Source: VXNF01 sp964291305
GTDB lineage: Bacteria > Actinomycetota > Acidimicrobiia > Acidimicrobiales > CATQHL01
Length of the DNA stretch: 64,000 nt
Direction: 5' to 3'
Assembly: GCA_964291305.2 (NCBI GenBank)
Contig: OZ219783.1
Coordinates: 930,001 to 994,000, forward strand
How positions within the stretch are numbered: position 1 is the stretch's first letter; each line of letters begins with the position of its first letter. Below, piece after piece: positions 8,270 to 16,372 of this stretch. The translations under genes were made by a program, and so were the position numbers. The notes under the pieces were generated by a model. That model was not told where the DNA came from. It ran no database searches and saw nothing but the letters and a program-made list of their open reading frames with translations.

Positions 8270-10639
8270 ATGACAGCAGAGAAATCCGAACCCCCGCATG
8301 ATCTGATCCAGCGGGTCATCGAGTTTTACATCGGATGCTTAGCAGCTGACGCACGCGGCGACGTTAACCTAAAAGTCGGTAGTGCCGATCATCTTGAACT
8401 TGGCAATGAGTTGAGTCCAGTGATTGGCAATCGTCATCTGCCTCGCAGTGACAAAGTAGATCATTGGTGCCAGCGGGCGAGCGACAGTGGCGAATCGATC
8501 TTTGCGGGCTGGCCTGTGATAATCGGAACCGACCGCGGTGCGGGCGATCTCGTGGCTCGTCCGCTGGTTATGGCAGCAATTCGCTTGGTAGGTAGTGAAG
8601 GAAACTGGAGTATCAAACTCGACAGTGGCGATGTCGAACTAAACCCTTATGCGCTTGATCTCTTGGGTATCGAACATCAAGCGAGGGACGCTTTCTCGTT
8701 TCTGGTTAGAACTTCACCTGCGGTACAAGAAGGCAGTTCACCTAGAGATCGTGTCAGTGCGATCCTCTCCGTTCTCAGGGGCAACGGGATCGAAGATCTG
8801 GATCATCTTGACCCGCTAGCTCTGGCGCCTCTCCAGAACTCCCGCGGCATCCATAATGCGGGTCTGATCTTCGGGTCAACCGGTCAGGTGTCACGAATTA
8901 ACTCCAACCTTCTAAGAGACCTGGAGGCCATATTGGAGGACCCTGAGCTATTGGCGAGTGGGCCAGCAGCGGTCATGCTGGGTCTGGCTCCCGCGCCAGC
9001 GGTTTCGCTCCCAAAGCCATATCCTACTGTACTTCCATCGACCCTGGTACAGGACCAGGCTGTCGCATCAGCAATGGAAAATGTATTTTCTGTGGTAACT
9101 GGTCCACCCGGTACCGGTAAGTCTCAAGTCCTATGCAATGTCGTGACCGCGGCAGTCGCCAACAATGAAACTGTTTTGTTTGCGTCTAGGAACAATAAAG
9201 CTGTCGATGTTGTGTTCGAACGTCTGGAATTGACAAGTACCGAACCCTGCATTGTGCGAGCGGGTAGAGCATCTCAGCGGAATGAGCTGGCATCGAATAT
9301 CAAGCGATTGCTCTCCATTCCATGTCGAGGTATCGACCCTAGGATTGCCCGCAGAGAATGGTATGAAATCAAGAATCGAGTTCGACGAATATATGCTTCT
9401 CTCTCTCACGATGTCCGAGTTGACAGAAACCTCGATCCTCTGTCGGCCGACCTTCGGACCGGGTCGGCGCGACAAGAACTTGAGAGCCAGCTCCACCAGC
9501 TCGGCAATGAACGGATCGAAGCTGGTAGAACCCTTCTCAATACCCGATGGATAGAGATCAGGCGGAATGATTCCGAAGCCAGACAAGCAGCAAGCGAGCT
9601 TGCTGATACTCTCGAGTTGGTTGCTCTAAAAGATGCTTGGGCGTACGAAGCTCTAGAACTCGTCCCCTCAGCACTTCCTGTGATTCCGGTCTGGGGAGTA
9701 ACCAACCTGTCGGCTCGAACTAATCTGCCACTTGAATCAGGATTGTTCGATCTTGTTGTTATTGACGAGGCCCACCAGTGCGATATTGCGTCGGTCCTTC
9801 CTCTATTAGCTCGAGCGCACCGGGCTTTGATTATAGGTGATCCACAACAACTGCACCAGATACCGATACTCAGCCAGATGTCAGAAATTGATATCGGACT
9901 TAGCTGCGGAATGACTGAGGATCAAATCAAAGAGTTCAGCTGTCAGAGGAGCTGCTTCGACTTGGCCTCCGATCGTGTTGATGATTCTCCACTCCTACTA
10001 GACATGCACTTCCGATCCCATTCCGCGATCATCGGGTTCTCAAACCGCAACTTCTATGACGATCGACTCATTTTATGTTCAGATAACAAGCCGCCGACTA
10101 ACCTGCGAGCGATAGAGTGGTTTAATGTTGACGGAGACAGTCAAAGCCAGGATACAAGTCGTATCAATAGTAGGGAAGCGAGTGCATTGGCGGAAGCACT
10201 CGCTGTTGATCTCCCAATCTACTGTGAGTGTGATCATGATGTCGGGGTCGTAACTCCTTACCGGGCCCAAGCTATATTGATTAGGGACTTTCTTAGGGAC
10301 CTCGTAGATGAACTGGATCTTGAATTGTCAGTATCTACTCCATATGATTCCCGGAAAGATCTGGTGCAGTCCGTAGACGCCGGCAGTAAGCGCGAGGTGA
10401 CGGTCGCAACTGCTCATGGATTTCAGGGTGACGAGCGCGATGTCATCTACTTCTCTCCCGTGGTGGGCCCTTCGACTACTGAGCCGCAGGCAGCCTGGGC
10501 CGCCGATCCCAACCTCGTGAATGTTGCCTTGACTCGGGCACGGCGGAGACTTGTCATAGTTGGGAATAAGGAGGCGTGCCGCAGCAGCGAGACCATGCTA
10601 GCTGACCTGGTCGAGTATGTGAACCGAACTATTGGCTAA
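8270..10639 (+). CDS. SF1 (UPF1/Dna2-like) helicase, array copy 1
   Basis: 789 residues. The first ~250 residues (VIEFYIGCLAADARGD...) are a conserved N-terminal module I do not recognise. The helicase core follows: TLVQDQAV Q-like motif, Walker A GPPGTGKSQ near 277-284, motif Ia FASRNNKAVDVV, Walker B VVIDEAHQCD near 497, motif III IIGDPQQLHQI, motif V TAHGFQGDERD near 713, motif VI NVALTRARRR near 750. All core motifs look functional. No nuclease domain is fused. It is closely related to copy 3 (12031-14436) and the truncated copy at 11064. ATP-dependent translocation on nucleic acid is expected; the biological role is unknown, with defence or DNA repair as candidates given the giant helicase-nuclease 2 kb upstream. 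Confidence 0.88.
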   Translation: MTAEKSEPPHDLIQRVIEFYIGCLAADARGDVNLKVGSADHLELGNELSPVIGNRHLPRSDKVDHWCQRASDSGESIFAGWPVIIGTDRGAGDLVARPLVMAAIRLVGSEGNWSIKLDSGDVELNPYALDLLGIEHQARDAFSFLVRTSPAVQEGSSPRDRVSAILSVLRGNGIEDLDHLDPLALAPLQNSRGIHNAGLIFGSTGQVSRINSNLLRDLEAILEDPELLASGPAAVMLGLAPAPAVSLPKPYPTVLPSTLVQDQAVASAMENVFSVVTGPPGTGKSQVLCNVVTAAVANNETVLFASRNNKAVDVVFERLELTSTEPCIVRAGRASQRNELASNIKRLLSIPCRGIDPRIARREWYEIKNRVRRIYASLSHDVRVDRNLDPLSADLRTGSARQELESQLHQLGNERIEAGRTLLNTRWIEIRRNDSEARQAASELADTLELVALKDAWAYEALELVPSALPVIPVWGVTNLSARTNLPLESGLFDLVVIDEAHQCDIASVLPLLARAHRALIIGDPQQLHQIPILSQMSEIDIGLSCGMTEDQIKEFSCQRSCFDLASDRVDDSPLLLDMHFRSHSAIIGFSNRNFYDDRLILCSDNKPPTNLRAIEWFNVDGDSQSQDTSRINSREASALAEALAVDLPIYCECDHDVGVVTPYRAQAILIRDFLRDLVDELDLELSVSTPYDSRKDLVQSVDAGSKREVTVATAHGFQGDERDVIYFSPVVGPSTTEPQAAWAADPNLVNVALTRARRRLVIVGNKEACRSSETMLADLVEYVNRTIG

Positions 10640-10746
10640 GGAACCTCTCCACGATGTCGCAGAACTCTGTGGGGCGCTCTAGCGGTGGGCAATGACCGCA
10701 GTTCTCTAGCACAACTAAATGCGCTCCCTTTATGCCGGCGGCCAGT
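10629..10746 (-). pseudogene. Fossil 3' end of the alpha/beta hydrolase gene
   Basis: On the minus strand the frame reads AAGIKGAHLVVLENCGHCPP then LERPTEFCDIVERFLSQ and a stop. This is nearly identical to the C-terminus of the intact hydrolase at 14362-15153 (AAGIQGAQFVVLENCGHCPP). Similarity stops abruptly at about 10746 (GGCGGCCAGT) and is replaced by dehydrogenase sequence. It retains only about 39 residues with the catalytic-His segment and cannot be functional. It shows that the duplicated unit originally extended beyond the helicase. Confidence 0.85.
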
Positions 10747-10747
10747 G

Positions 10748-10838
10748 TTGAAGTACAGTTGGTAGTAGGGCAGGTTCTTGTCGCCGTCTGTGACGAATAC
10801 CAATACTCGCAACCGATCCGGGCCAGCTTGATGGCCAG
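10748..10838 (-). pseudogene. Fossil fragment of the zinc alcohol dehydrogenase gene
   Basis: The stretch beginning TTGAAGTACAG and ending ATGGCCAG aligns with 15381-~15478 inside the intact dehydrogenase (15191-16189), including the shared GGTAGTAGGGCAG and CGAATACCAATACT. It has several substitutions and small indels. It directly abuts the hydrolase fossil, so about 0.9 kb (rest of hydrolase plus the dehydrogenase 3' end) was deleted from this duplicate. It is followed by a copy of the array leader (10845 onward). Confidence 0.75.
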
Positions 10839-11063
10839 ATCGATGCCTGTTCTGCTGGCCATTAGAGGAGCGAGTTCTCGAGAGCAGGCTCGCGGCACCT
10901 AATAGCATCGATCCTCTCTGCCAGGGTTGAGAGATCCTAAGAACTGAACCCCAGCGCGGGGGTGCTGGCAATTTCGCTTGGAGTTCTTTGCGCTGACGCG
11001 ATTTGAGTTTCTGCGCCGGATTCGCGAGTCTTTTGACTAGTACTTCGGACTTGGAGGCCGAGC
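10839..11063 (+). other. Second copy of the array leader
   Basis: From CCTGTTCTGC (10845) through GAGCAGGCTCGCGGCACC (10882-10899) the sequence matches the leader before copy 1 (8075-8131). It then diverges until the TTGAGT element at 11003. No gene is supported here; with the two fossils before it the gene-free stretch is 424 bp. Confidence 0.65.
11003..11031 (+). promoter_or_regulatory. Degenerate promoter relic of helicase copy 2
   Basis: TTGAGT (11003-11008) plus a 17-nt spacer is kept, but the expected GATTAT reads GAGTCT (11026-11031). The linked gene is a pseudogene, so decay of the -10 is consistent with loss of selection on expression. Confidence 0.5.
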
Positions 11064-11962
11064 ATGACAGTCGAGCGTTCCGAATACCCTGATGAGCTGG
11101 CCGAGCGGGTCATCGAGTTCTACATCGGATGTGTGGAGGATAAAGCACGCGGAGACATTTTTGTGCAGCTCGGAAGTGCCGATTATGTGGAATGCGAAGA
11201 TGGGCTGAGCCCTGTGATTACTGCCCGTCACCTGCCTGACAACCGTGCAGCCGACAGATTTCGCCAAGAGTGCGAGGTGGGGTACGGCGACTCGATAGTG
11301 GGGGGATGGCCCCTGATCGTCGGGACACACTCAAGCGAACAGGGAGAATGGGGCGGCAGGGTTCTCGTTGCATCTCCTCTGTTGACGGTAGATGTCCGTC
11401 TGGTGCGGAGTGGTGGAGGATGGGGCATCGAACCAGAGGGCAGCGACGTGGATTTCAACCACTACGCGCTCGAGCTGTTGGACATGGATCGCTACCAACG
11501 CAACTACCTTGCTCATCTGGTTCGGGAGTCAGCTGAGGTCAGAGAAGCCAGGTGTGCTGAAGATCGTGCTGATGCAATCCTCCGTATCCTCAGCGAGTAT
11601 GAGATTGCTGGCCTTGATCGCCTAGACCCTCGAGCACTCGTGCCTCAAAGCAGGTCCGCTGGCATTCACAACACTGGTCTGATCTTCGCTCCAAAAGGAT
11701 CGAAATGTCACACTTCCATGCTTCTGACAGATTTGCAGGATATGTTAGAAAATCCCACATTATTGGCGAGTGGGACAGCGGAGGCCATGTTGGCCTTGGA
11801 TCCGCACCGACCGCCTCCTTCCCGATGCCTAACCCCTCCGTATTGTCCCCAACCCTGGCGCAGGACCAGACCATATCCTCGGCAGTGGAAAACGCTCTAA
11901 CAGTGGTTATGGATCCGCGCCGAAGCTCTCCACAGGCGCAGACGAAGCGTCTCGCTCTATGA
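11064..11962 (+). pseudogene. Truncated and frameshifted SF1 helicase, array copy 2
   Basis: The first ~243 codons follow copy 3 closely (VIEFYIGCVED, GSADYVE, SAGIHNTGLIFAP). A one-base loss in a G-run near 11793 (TTGGCC against CTGGGCC in copy 3) shifts the frame. The continuing homology (ASFPMPNPSVLSPTLAQDQ) is in another frame that ends at 11962. The sequence where Walker A should be reads VVMDPRRSS, so the ATP site is gone, and within a few bases the leader of copy 3 begins. Everything from Walker A to the C-terminus has been deleted. At most a 278-residue N-terminal fragment with a scrambled tail could be made. Confidence 0.88.
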
Positions 11963-11966
11963 GCAT

Positions 11967-11995
11967 TTGAGTCTCCGCACCGGGTTCGCGATTAT
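11967..11995 (+). promoter_or_regulatory. Promoter-like element of helicase copy 3 (TTGAGT-N17-GATTAT)
   Basis: TTGAGT 11967-11972 and GATTAT 11990-11995 with a 17-nt spacer, 35 nt before ATG 12031. Hexamers and spacing are identical to those before copy 1. The spacer keeps the CCGC and GGTTC positions seen at copy 1. Confidence 0.6.
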
Positions 11996-12030
11996 CTCCT
12001 TAGCAGAGTGTCGGACTGGGAAGGCAGAGC

Positions 12031-14436
12031 ATGACATTCGGGCGTTTCGAAAACCCCGATGATCTGGCCGGGCAGGTCATCGAGTTCTACATCGGATGTG
12101 TGGAGGATGAAGCACGCGGAGACGTTTTTGTACAGCTCGGAAGCGCCGATTATGTAGAACTCGAAGATGGGCTGAGTCCCGTGCTTGGCGCTCGTAGTCT
12201 GCCTGATAACCGCGCAGCCGAAAGATTTCGTCAAGAGCATGAGGTAGGACCCGGCGGGTCGATAGTGGCGGGATGGCCCCTGATCGTCGGAACACACCCA
12301 CGAGAACGGAGAGGCGGGGTACTCGTTGCGTCTCCGCTGTTGATGGTAGATGTCCGCCTAGCGCGGAATGGCAAAGTATGGAGCATCAAACCGGCGGGCA
12401 GCGATGTGGATTTCAACCACTTCGCGCTCGAGCTATTGGATGTGGATCGCTACGAACGCAACTACCTTGCCCAGCTTGTCCAGGATTCACCCGAAGTTAG
12501 AGAGGCAAGGTGGGCAGAAGATCGTGCCGATGCGATCCTCCGTATCCTCTGCGACTATGGAATTAAAGGTCTTGCTCACCTAGACCCTCGAGCACTCGTG
12601 CCGCAAAGTAGGTCTGCTGGCATCCACAACACTGGTCTGATCTTCGCTCCAATTGGATCGACATTATTCACTAGTATGCTCCTGGAAGATCTTCAGGAGA
12701 TGTCAGACAATCCGGTGTTGTTGACTAGTGGTCCAGTGGCGACCATGCTGGGCCTTGCTACCACGCCACCCGCCTCGTTTCCGATACCTCACCCTACGGT
12801 ATTGCCCTCAACCCTGGCGCAGGACCAGGCAGTTTCCTCGGCGATGGAGAACGTTCTCACCGTGGTCACCGGTCCGCCCGGAACAGGGAAGTCTCAGGTC
12901 CTCGTTAACGTTGTGGCTGCGGCTGTGGCACGCGGGGAATCCGTGCTGTTTGCGTCCAAGAACAATCGAGCCGTCGATGTCGTGTTCGACCGCTTGAAAG
13001 AGACAAATTACGATCCCTGCATCATTCGTGTCGGCTGGGTGTCTATGAGGGGCGGAGTGGCAGCGAGAATTGCGAAGATTCTCGAGGTCGCGCCAAGGAT
13101 CGTGGATTTTCAGGCTGCCCGCCGGAGATGGTCTTCTATCGAAGTCCAGGTTCGCAACATCCACGAACGTTTAAGAGCGCTTCGGTTACGCGATGAAAGG
13201 ATCGTGGAACTGCAAGCGACGACGGCGAGGCGGGAACTCGACGACCAACTTCGCGAGCTCGACCAGGAACGGACTCAAGCTGGGCTAGACCTTCTAAACG
13301 CCTGGTGGCAAAAAGTCCGAGAGGATAATCCGGACGCCCGAGTAGCTGCGGAAAAACTCGCCGAACAACTCGCAGCTGAACGCCACGATAACGAACTTGT
13401 CCCCGCGACACTCCCTTTGATCCCGGTTTGGGGTGTCACCAACTTGTCGGCTCGTACTAACCTGCCGCTAGACGAGGGGCTGTTCGATCTTGTAGTAATC
13501 GATGAGGCTTCTCAGTGTGATGTAGCATCGGCTCTTCCGCTATTGGTGAGGGGTCGTAGGGCCTTGATCATCGGTGACCCACATCAGCTAACCCACATAG
13601 CTTCGCTCAGTCCGACTAGAGAAATGACTATCGGTCGTCGCTGTGGACTGACCGAAGACCGCATAAACGAGTTCAGTTACGGGAACAAGAGCTGCTTTGG
13701 TCTGGCTGCCTCCCGTGTAAATGAGTCTACGATTTTCCTCGACCAGCATTTCCGATCCCACCCAGCGATCATTGGGTTCTCAAATAAGCTCTTCTACAAT
13801 GGTCAGCTTGAGTTTCGTTCTGTCAACAGACCGCAGGAGGGATTAACACCTATTGAGTGGATGGAAGTTGACGGTGACAGTGAGCATGGCCGAGGATCGA
13901 GTCTCATAAACTATCAGGAAGCGGTTGCATTGGCGGAGGCACTTGCCAAAAATGTTCAGGCTTACCTTGAGCAAGACTATTCTAAACGACTTTCTATAGG
14001 GGTCGTAACTCCCTATCGAGCCCAAGTGATTCTAATAAATGACCTGCTGAAGAATCTTATCTATGAGCTGGATCTCAAAGTGACGGTCACTATTCCGTAC
14101 GGTCCTCAGGAAGAGCGAGTGCAGTCGGGGAGCGCCAACAGTCAATTCGAGGTGAGAATCGGAACTGCGCATTGGTTCCAGGGCGACGAGCGCGATGTTA
14201 TGTACTTCTCGCCCGTAGTTGGCCCTTCGACAACTAAGGAACAGGCAGCCTGGGCCGCCGATCCCAACCTAGTAAACGTCGCCTTGACTCGGGCGTGCCG
14301 GAGACTTGTTATCTTTGGGAATACGGAGGCATGCCGCAGCAGCGAGACTGTGCTAGCTGACCTAGTCGAGTATGTGATCCGAACTCTTGGCCAAAAAGAT
14401 CTCCACAATGTCGCAGAACTCCGTGGGGCGCTCTAG
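12031..14436 (+). CDS. SF1 (UPF1/Dna2-like) helicase, array copy 3
   Basis: 801 residues, same layout as copy 1: unrecognised ~250-residue N-terminal module; Walker A GPPGTGKSQ at 281-288; FASKNNRAVDVV; Walker B VVIDEASQCD near 491; IIGDPHQLTHI; motif V TAHWFQGDERD near 711; motif VI NVALTRACRR near 750. It differs from copy 1 in having DEAS for DEAH, Trp in motif V and Cys after TRA in motif VI; the motif VI Arg expected to act as arginine finger is kept. The copy 1 stop (ggc TAA) is CAA here, adding about 14 residues and making the end overlap the convergent hydrolase gene by 75 bp. Probably an active ATPase that has diverged in function. Confidence 0.87.
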   Translation: MTFGRFENPDDLAGQVIEFYIGCVEDEARGDVFVQLGSADYVELEDGLSPVLGARSLPDNRAAERFRQEHEVGPGGSIVAGWPLIVGTHPRERRGGVLVASPLLMVDVRLARNGKVWSIKPAGSDVDFNHFALELLDVDRYERNYLAQLVQDSPEVREARWAEDRADAILRILCDYGIKGLAHLDPRALVPQSRSAGIHNTGLIFAPIGSTLFTSMLLEDLQEMSDNPVLLTSGPVATMLGLATTPPASFPIPHPTVLPSTLAQDQAVSSAMENVLTVVTGPPGTGKSQVLVNVVAAAVARGESVLFASKNNRAVDVVFDRLKETNYDPCIIRVGWVSMRGGVAARIAKILEVAPRIVDFQAARRRWSSIEVQVRNIHERLRALRLRDERIVELQATTARRELDDQLRELDQERTQAGLDLLNAWWQKVREDNPDARVAAEKLAEQLAAERHDNELVPATLPLIPVWGVTNLSARTNLPLDEGLFDLVVIDEASQCDVASALPLLVRGRRALIIGDPHQLTHIASLSPTREMTIGRRCGLTEDRINEFSYGNKSCFGLAASRVNESTIFLDQHFRSHPAIIGFSNKLFYNGQLEFRSVNRPQEGLTPIEWMEVDGDSEHGRGSSLINYQEAVALAEALAKNVQAYLEQDYSKRLSIGVVTPYRAQVILINDLLKNLIYELDLKVTVTIPYGPQEERVQSGSANSQFEVRIGTAHWFQGDERDVMYFSPVVGPSTTKEQAAWAADPNLVNVALTRACRRLVIFGNTEACRSSETVLADLVEYVIRTLGQKDLHNVAELRGAL

Positions 14437-15153
14437 CGGTGGGCAATGACCGCAGTTCTCTAACACTACGAACTGCGCTCCCTGTATGCCGGCGGCCAGT
14501 TCGGTTCCCATTTCGGGTGGTGTGGTGGCGTCGTTAGCTCCGGCGATCACCAGGGTTAGGTTACTGATGGCGTCCAGGTGTGGGCGCAGGTCCATGTCTC
14601 GTAGCGCCCGGCAGGAGGCGGCGAACCACTTCGGGTCGATTCCCAGGAGTACGGCTCGGCGCTCCTCGACAGCGGAAGGGTGCGCTTGTAGGTATTCGTG
14701 GGTGAAGATGCGACCAACTGCGGTCGGCACTACCGCTTCCATACCCGAGTCGCTTACCAGGTTGCTCATGGTGGTAAAGGCGGCGCGCTGCTGCTCTGAG
14801 AAGACGGCTCCGCCGTTAGCCACGATGAGGGGGCCGAATAGGTCACCGGCTGTGATAGCTAGCGCTACGCAGACGAAGCTACCGAAGCCGTTTCCCAGCA
14901 CGGCTACCTCCTGGCCGGTGACCCCGCGGCCTGCCAGGGTCGAAGCGAGCATCTCGGCTATGTCAAACAGCGTGGGAGAGGGGTTGGCCGGCGCTGACGA
15001 GCCGCCGAATCCGGGTAGCCAGACTCGGTGAAGTTCGAACTGGCCGGCCAGCCGCGGCGCCACCGGGTCGAAGGCTCGAACATCGGTCAGCAGCGAGTGG
15101 ACTAACACCAAGGGAGGCCCTGAGCCTTCCACGTCGACCCTGATAGATGTCAT
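14362..15153 (-). CDS. Alpha/beta-hydrolase fold protein lacking the nucleophile Ser
   Basis: 263 residues. Oxyanion-side motif near the start (PPLVLVHSLLTDVRAFDPVA), cap region 130-190, Asp in VIAGANDATTPP and His in VVLENCGHCPP, as in 3-oxoadipate enol-lactonase/meta-cleavage hydrolase relatives. At the nucleophile elbow, where GxSxG is expected, the sequence reads GNGFG (VAVLGNGFGSF), so the Ser is Gly. The protein may therefore be non-hydrolytic or use another chemistry. It is 37 bp downstream of the alcohol dehydrogenase on the same strand (likely one operon) and overlaps the helicase convergently. A fossil of its 3' end lies at 10629-10746. Confidence 0.85.
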   Translation of the reverse strand: MTSIRVDVEGSGPPLVLVHSLLTDVRAFDPVAPRLAGQFELHRVWLPGFGGSSAPANPSPTLFDIAEMLASTLAGRGVTGQEVAVLGNGFGSFVCVALAITAGDLFGPLIVANGGAVFSEQQRAAFTTMSNLVSDSGMEAVVPTAVGRIFTHEYLQAHPSAVEERRAVLLGIDPKWFAASCRALRDMDLRPHLDAISNLTLVIAGANDATTPPEMGTELAAGIQGAQFVVLENCGHCPPLERPTEFCDIVEIFLAKSSDHILD

Positions 15154-15190
15154 CTACGTATCCCCGCCCAACCGTCATCGCCTGTCGGTC

Positions 15191-16189
15191 TCAGCCGACG
15201 GGCATTAGCACCTTTAGTGAGTCGGCGCTTTGGCTGCGCTCGAAGGCTTGGGCGACTTGTGGCAGGCCAATCTGGTCGGTCACTATTGACTCCAAGTCAA
15301 GCACTCCGGTGGCGGCCAGCTCTATGGCTCGGGCGTAGTCGTCGGCTATGGCCGCCCGTGGGTTTCGGACGGTTAACTCTTTGAAGTACAGCTGGTAGTA
15401 GGGCAGTCCCTTGCCGCCGCCGGTGATGGTGCCGAATACCAATACTTCGCCGCCGATACGGGCTGACTCTATGGCCAGGCCAACAGTGGCTTCGGTCCCT
15501 ACCGCCTCGACGGCCAAGTCGGCTCCCAGGCCGTTGCTGTGCTCGGCGATTACCTCTGCGGCGTCGGCGGGTGCGGCTGTGGCTGCCGCCCCCAAGCTGG
15601 AAGCCAGTTCACGCTTGAAAGCCGAGCGGGTTACGCCTATGACCACTGCGCCCGCCGCCCGCAGCAACTGGGTGAAGATCAAGCCGCTCACGCCGAGCCC
15701 GATGACGACGGCAACATCGCCGGGGAAGACGGGTGCGGCTCGCAGGGCGTGAACGCAGGTGCCAGCCACTTGCACCATCGCCGCTGCGGAGGCTCCAAGA
15801 TGCGCCGGCACCGCCAGCAGCCGGCTCGCTGGGGCCGCCACGATCTCGGCGAAAACCCCGTCGGCGTCGCGCCCCAACAGGCCCCCTTGCAGGCACAAGT
15901 TCGTCCGACCCCGGTGGCAGAGCGCACACGCACCGCATGCGATGGCCGGATCGACCATTACCCGCTGGCCGGGCGAAAAGCCGGTTGCACCCCCGTCGAT
16001 CACTTCGCCGACCATCTCGTGGCCCATGACCCGCGGGTAGGCCACCGGTATGTCACCGGACAGGATCTTCACGTCGGTGCCGCAAATGCCGACGGTCTCA
16101 ACCCGCACCAGCGCAGCGGACCCAGCGTGGGGCTCGGCGACATCGGCGTAGGCCAACCGGCCGGGAGCGGTCACCTGTACGGCCTTCAT
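15191..16189 (-). CDS. Zinc-dependent alcohol dehydrogenase (MDR superfamily)
   Basis: 332 residues. Catalytic zinc site GICGTD and GHE (MGHEMVGEV) near the N-terminus; structural zinc lobe CGACALCHRGRTNLC with CxxCxxCx7C spacing; Rossmann motif VVIGLGVSGLI near the middle. These place it with threonine/sorbitol dehydrogenase-like NAD(P)-dependent enzymes. The substrate is unknown. It is transcribed with the downstream hydrolase, which suggests a small catabolic pair acting on an alcohol or aldehyde-derived substrate. The C-terminal part was once included in the helicase-array duplication, since a piece survives at 10748-10838. Full length, all key residues present. Confidence 0.9.
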   Translation of the reverse strand: MKAVQVTAPGRLAYADVAEPHAGSAALVRVETVGICGTDVKILSGDIPVAYPRVMGHEMVGEVIDGGATGFSPGQRVMVDPAIACGACALCHRGRTNLCLQGGLLGRDADGVFAEIVAAPASRLLAVPAHLGASAAAMVQVAGTCVHALRAAPVFPGDVAVVIGLGVSGLIFTQLLRAAGAVVIGVTRSAFKRELASSLGAAATAAPADAAEVIAEHSNGLGADLAVEAVGTEATVGLAIESARIGGEVLVFGTITGGGKGLPYYQLYFKELTVRNPRAAIADDYARAIELAATGVLDLESIVTDQIGLPQVAQAFERSQSADSLKVLMPVG

Positions 16190-16372
16190 TCCCCCTCCCC
16201 CGATTTGGTTCCGAGTGCCCTAATAGTGGACAGTGCGTGGATAGTACAGTGTGCCCTGGAGGCGCCTCTTGCACTATCGCAACCAACTGCTGGCCGCCTG
16301 TTGCGGGTTCGCAGATGTCCGGGCCACGGGCGGCCGGCCCACGGGCTACCGGCTTCACCCCAACCCTCGGAC

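Larger units (their letters stand above)
8206..14436 (+). repeat. Tandem triplication of an SF1 helicase gene with its leader
   Basis: Three paralogous units each start with a related ~62-bp leader and an ORF opening MT(A/V/F)(E/G)(K/R)..., then (V)IEFYIGC: 8270 (intact), 11064 (truncated) and 12031 (intact). Homology between units 1 and 3 runs past the helicase into the hydrolase gene end (10640-10746 matches ~14398-14503). Copies 2 and 3 resemble each other more than copy 1 in the N-terminal region, suggesting two successive events. Confidence 0.85.

Noticed and set aside
15539..16372. Long open frame upstream of the thiamine pyrophosphokinase
   Set aside because: It is antisense to the well-supported alcohol dehydrogenase and has no family similarity before residue ~279; the gene starts at GTG 16373.
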